A DNA stretch of 64,000 nucleotides from Herbinix sp. Its GTDB lineage: Bacteria > Bacillota > Clostridia > Lachnospirales > Lachnospiraceae. Location of the stretch: positions 62,001 through 126,000 of the forward strand of contig JAQZBN010000011.1 of NCBI GenBank assembly GCA_029238935.1. Direction: 5' to 3'. The position numbers and the translations under genes are program-made. The notes under the pieces were generated by a model. It saw only the letters and a program-made list of their open reading frames with translations. It made no database searches and had not been told where the DNA came from. This document shows, piece after piece, positions 62,277 through 64,000 of this stretch; the first letter of the stretch is position 1, and every line of letters starts with the position of its first letter.

Positions 62277-64000
62277 ATGAATCATACTTTAGATTTATTT
62301 GATCAATATACCGCAGGTTGGTTTTCAAAGACTTTGGGGAAACCGACTGCCGTCCAGGAAGCAGCATGGCCTGCCATAGCATCCGGAAAACATACTCTGG
62401 TATCGGCACCAACTGGTACAGGTAAAACATTGTCAGCATTTTTAGTATTCATTGATAGGCTAAAGGCTCAGGCTCGGGCGGGTAGCCTAAAGGAAGAGCT
62501 TCACCTTATCTATGTTTCTCCCTTAAAGTCTTTGGCAGGTGATATTCGCGAAAACCTTCGCAGACCTCTGGCAGGAATTTTTGAAGAAGAACGAATCTCT
62601 AGTAATGTAACTCGTAGTACACCCTTTGATTTAAGTATTGGGATTCGTACCGGAGATACTCCTCAGAGTGAAAGGCGTAAGATGATCAAATCTCCGCCGC
62701 ATATACTGATAACGACACCGGAATCCCTCTATCTCATGCTGACCAGCAAGTCTGGACAGACGATGCTGCGTACAGCAAAAGCGATTATCATTGATGAGCT
62801 TCATGCGATGATTGACTCCAAACGAGGAGCACACCTAATGCTTTCCATAGCTCGTTTAGACTTTCTTTGCCAAAATCCACTACAACGAATTGGTTTATCA
62901 GCCACCATAGAGCCGCTAACTATAGCAGCACAATATCTATCGCCAGAACCAGTAACAATTATAGCGCCAAAGATGCACAAAGAAGTTAAGATTTTAATTA
63001 CCAGTTCTAGACCGAAACAACAACCAGCCGGTAATAATCCTATTTGGCAGGCTATGGCCAGCACTGTATATGAACATTGTGTGGGAGAAAATAGTGTGAT
63101 TGCCTTTGTGGATGGGCGAGCTTATTCCGAAAAACTATCCTATTATGTGAATCAACTCGCAGGCGAAGGGTTTGCTAGGACGCATCATGGAAGTTTATCA
63201 AAAGAACAACGGTTTGAAGTAGAATCTTCCCTGCGTAACGGACAGCTCCGGTTATTGTGCGCTACATCATCCATGGAGCTTGGTATTGATGTAGGTGATA
63301 TAGACCAGGTTTTTCAGATTGGTTGCCCCCGTTCCATCTCTAGCACGATGCAACGATTGGGTCGTGCGGGACATAATCCTGGTAGGACAAGTATAATGCA
63401 TATATTTCCTAGGACTGCTTCGGAGAGTTTATACAGTGGATTAACTGCAGAAGTTGCCAGGTGGGGAGGAGTAGAACATTCCCGTCCACCAAAATTATGT
63501 CTGGATGTTCTTGCACAACATCTAGTTTCTATGGCGACAGGAGAGGGCTATGATTTGGATGAAGTGATGGAGATATTACCAAGAGCCTATCCTTTTCAAT
63601 CTATTACGAAGGAGGATGTTAGAGACGTTTTATGTATGTTAGCCGGTGATTATGAACATCAACGAAATATACCGGTTCGACCTAGAATTCTCTATGATCG
63701 CATCCATGACCACGTAGAAGGAGATGCTTATAGTCGGATGCTTGCTGTATCTGCAGGTGGTACAATACCGGACAAAGGATTATATACGGTTAAAACAGAG
63801 AATGGTGTTAAGCTGGGAGAACTTGACGAAGAGTTTGTCTTTGAATCCCGCATTGGGGACCGATTTCTTCTGGGATCTTTCGCTTGGCAGATTAGCAGTC
63901 TTTTGAAGGATACTGTGATTGTTAGTCCTTCTTCAGCCTATGGGGCTCGTATGCCTTTCTGGAATGGGGATACCAAAGGACGCAGCTTACTGACAGGAAT
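62277..64000 (+). CDS. Lhr-type DEAD/DEAH helicase, 3' part beyond the window
   Basis: The frame is open from ATG 62277 to the end of the window, 574 codons. The superfamily 2 helicase motifs appear in order: Q-like 'PTAVQEAAWPAI', motif I 'APTGTGKTLSAF', Ia 'VSPLKSLAGDI', 'TTPESLYLML', motif II 'IIIDELHAM', III 'LSATIEP', IV-V 'CATSSMELGIDVGDI' and VI 'QRLGRAGHNPG'. The winged helix and 'ARMPFWNGDTKGRS' part resemble Lhr (large helicase-related) proteins. Family members unwind RNA:DNA hybrids and are linked to DNA repair. The ribosome site is weak (ggggac next to the ATG). Confidence 0.93.
   Translation, partial: MNHTLDLFDQYTAGWFSKTLGKPTAVQEAAWPAIASGKHTLVSAPTGTGKTLSAFLVFIDRLKAQARAGSLKEELHLIYVSPLKSLAGDIRENLRRPLAGIFEEERISSNVTRSTPFDLSIGIRTGDTPQSERRKMIKSPPHILITTPESLYLMLTSKSGQTMLRTAKAIIIDELHAMIDSKRGAHLMLSIARLDFLCQNPLQRIGLSATIEPLTIAAQYLSPEPVTIIAPKMHKEVKILITSSRPKQQPAGNNPIWQAMASTVYEHCVGENSVIAFVDGRAYSEKLSYYVNQLAGEGFARTHHGSLSKEQRFEVESSLRNGQLRLLCATSSMELGIDVGDIDQVFQIGCPRSISSTMQRLGRAGHNPGRTSIMHIFPRTASESLYSGLTAEVARWGGVEHSRPPKLCLDVLAQHLVSMATGEGYDLDEVMEILPRAYPFQSITKEDVRDVLCMLAGDYEHQRNIPVRPRILYDRIHDHVEGDAYSRMLAVSAGGTIPDKGLYTVKTENGVKLGELDEEFVFESRIGDRFLLGSFAWQISSLLKDTVIVSPSSAYGARMPFWNGDTKGRSLLTG

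Overview
The window is AT-rich Gram-positive DNA whose gene content fits a clostridial bacterium of the Lachnospiraceae type (a Lachnoclostridium/Clostridium phytofermentans-like anaerobe). The evidence is the block TIGR03960/TIGR03936-rng-ybaK-rplU-prp-rpmA-obgE-yhbY-nadD-yqeK-rsfS, an L27 with a Prp-cleavable N-terminus, a LexA/YneA-like SOS pair, T-box control of a tRNA synthetase, strong Shine-Dalgarno sites with ATG/GTG/TTG starts, and an H-NOX-MCP fusion of the anaerobe type. This is inference from gene families, not a database match.

Layout. 1-7.3 kb: the end of a drug-efflux-type ABC-2 operon with its own NarL-type two-component system (order as in the linearmycin-resistance type), then kdpD-kdpE without kdpFABC, and a DUF503 gene before a terminator. 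7.4-18 kb: housekeeping genes (radical SAM pair, RNase E/G, YbaK, ribosomal proteins L21/L27 with the Prp protease, Obg, YhbY, NadD, YqeK, RsfS). 18.1-19.8 kb: convergent lexA and, divergent from it, an SOS-controlled LysM cell-division-suppressor-like gene, separated by five copies of a 46-bp repeat. 19.9-22.4 kb: T-box and an unusual MetRS. 22.6-25.3 kb: GNAT enzyme, methyltransferase and degenerate protein kinase. 25.7-29.2 kb: a GH38-type glycosidase and its GntR regulator, with three regularly spaced palindromes at the promoter.

29.5-48.8 kb is accessory: hypothetical membrane protein, SF0329 family protein, an AraC fusion with an internal start, DUF5131, a zinc-ribbon P-loop kinase, phosphoesterase, methyltransferase, a heterodimeric ABC exporter whose first half is frameshifted, and then the most unusual locus: ABC exporter, leaderless subtilase, two CUT1-type (MalF/MalG-like) permeases with no solute-binding protein, and a HlyD-like adaptor, all on one strand.

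48.8-53.1 kb holds decayed genes: proB with two one-base deletions, next to an intact ProX-type tRNA editing gene and a divergent LysR regulator; a Xer-type recombinase; and a ttcA-like gene missing its middle. 53.5-61.9 kb is cell-surface related: amidase with copper-amine-oxidase-like domains, a GHL10 lipoprotein-like glycosidase, an H-NOX chemoreceptor carrying the O2-binding residue set, an L,D-transpeptidase and a secreted stalk-domain protein. The window ends inside an Lhr-type helicase gene. No tRNA, rRNA, CRISPR array or insertion sequence was seen.
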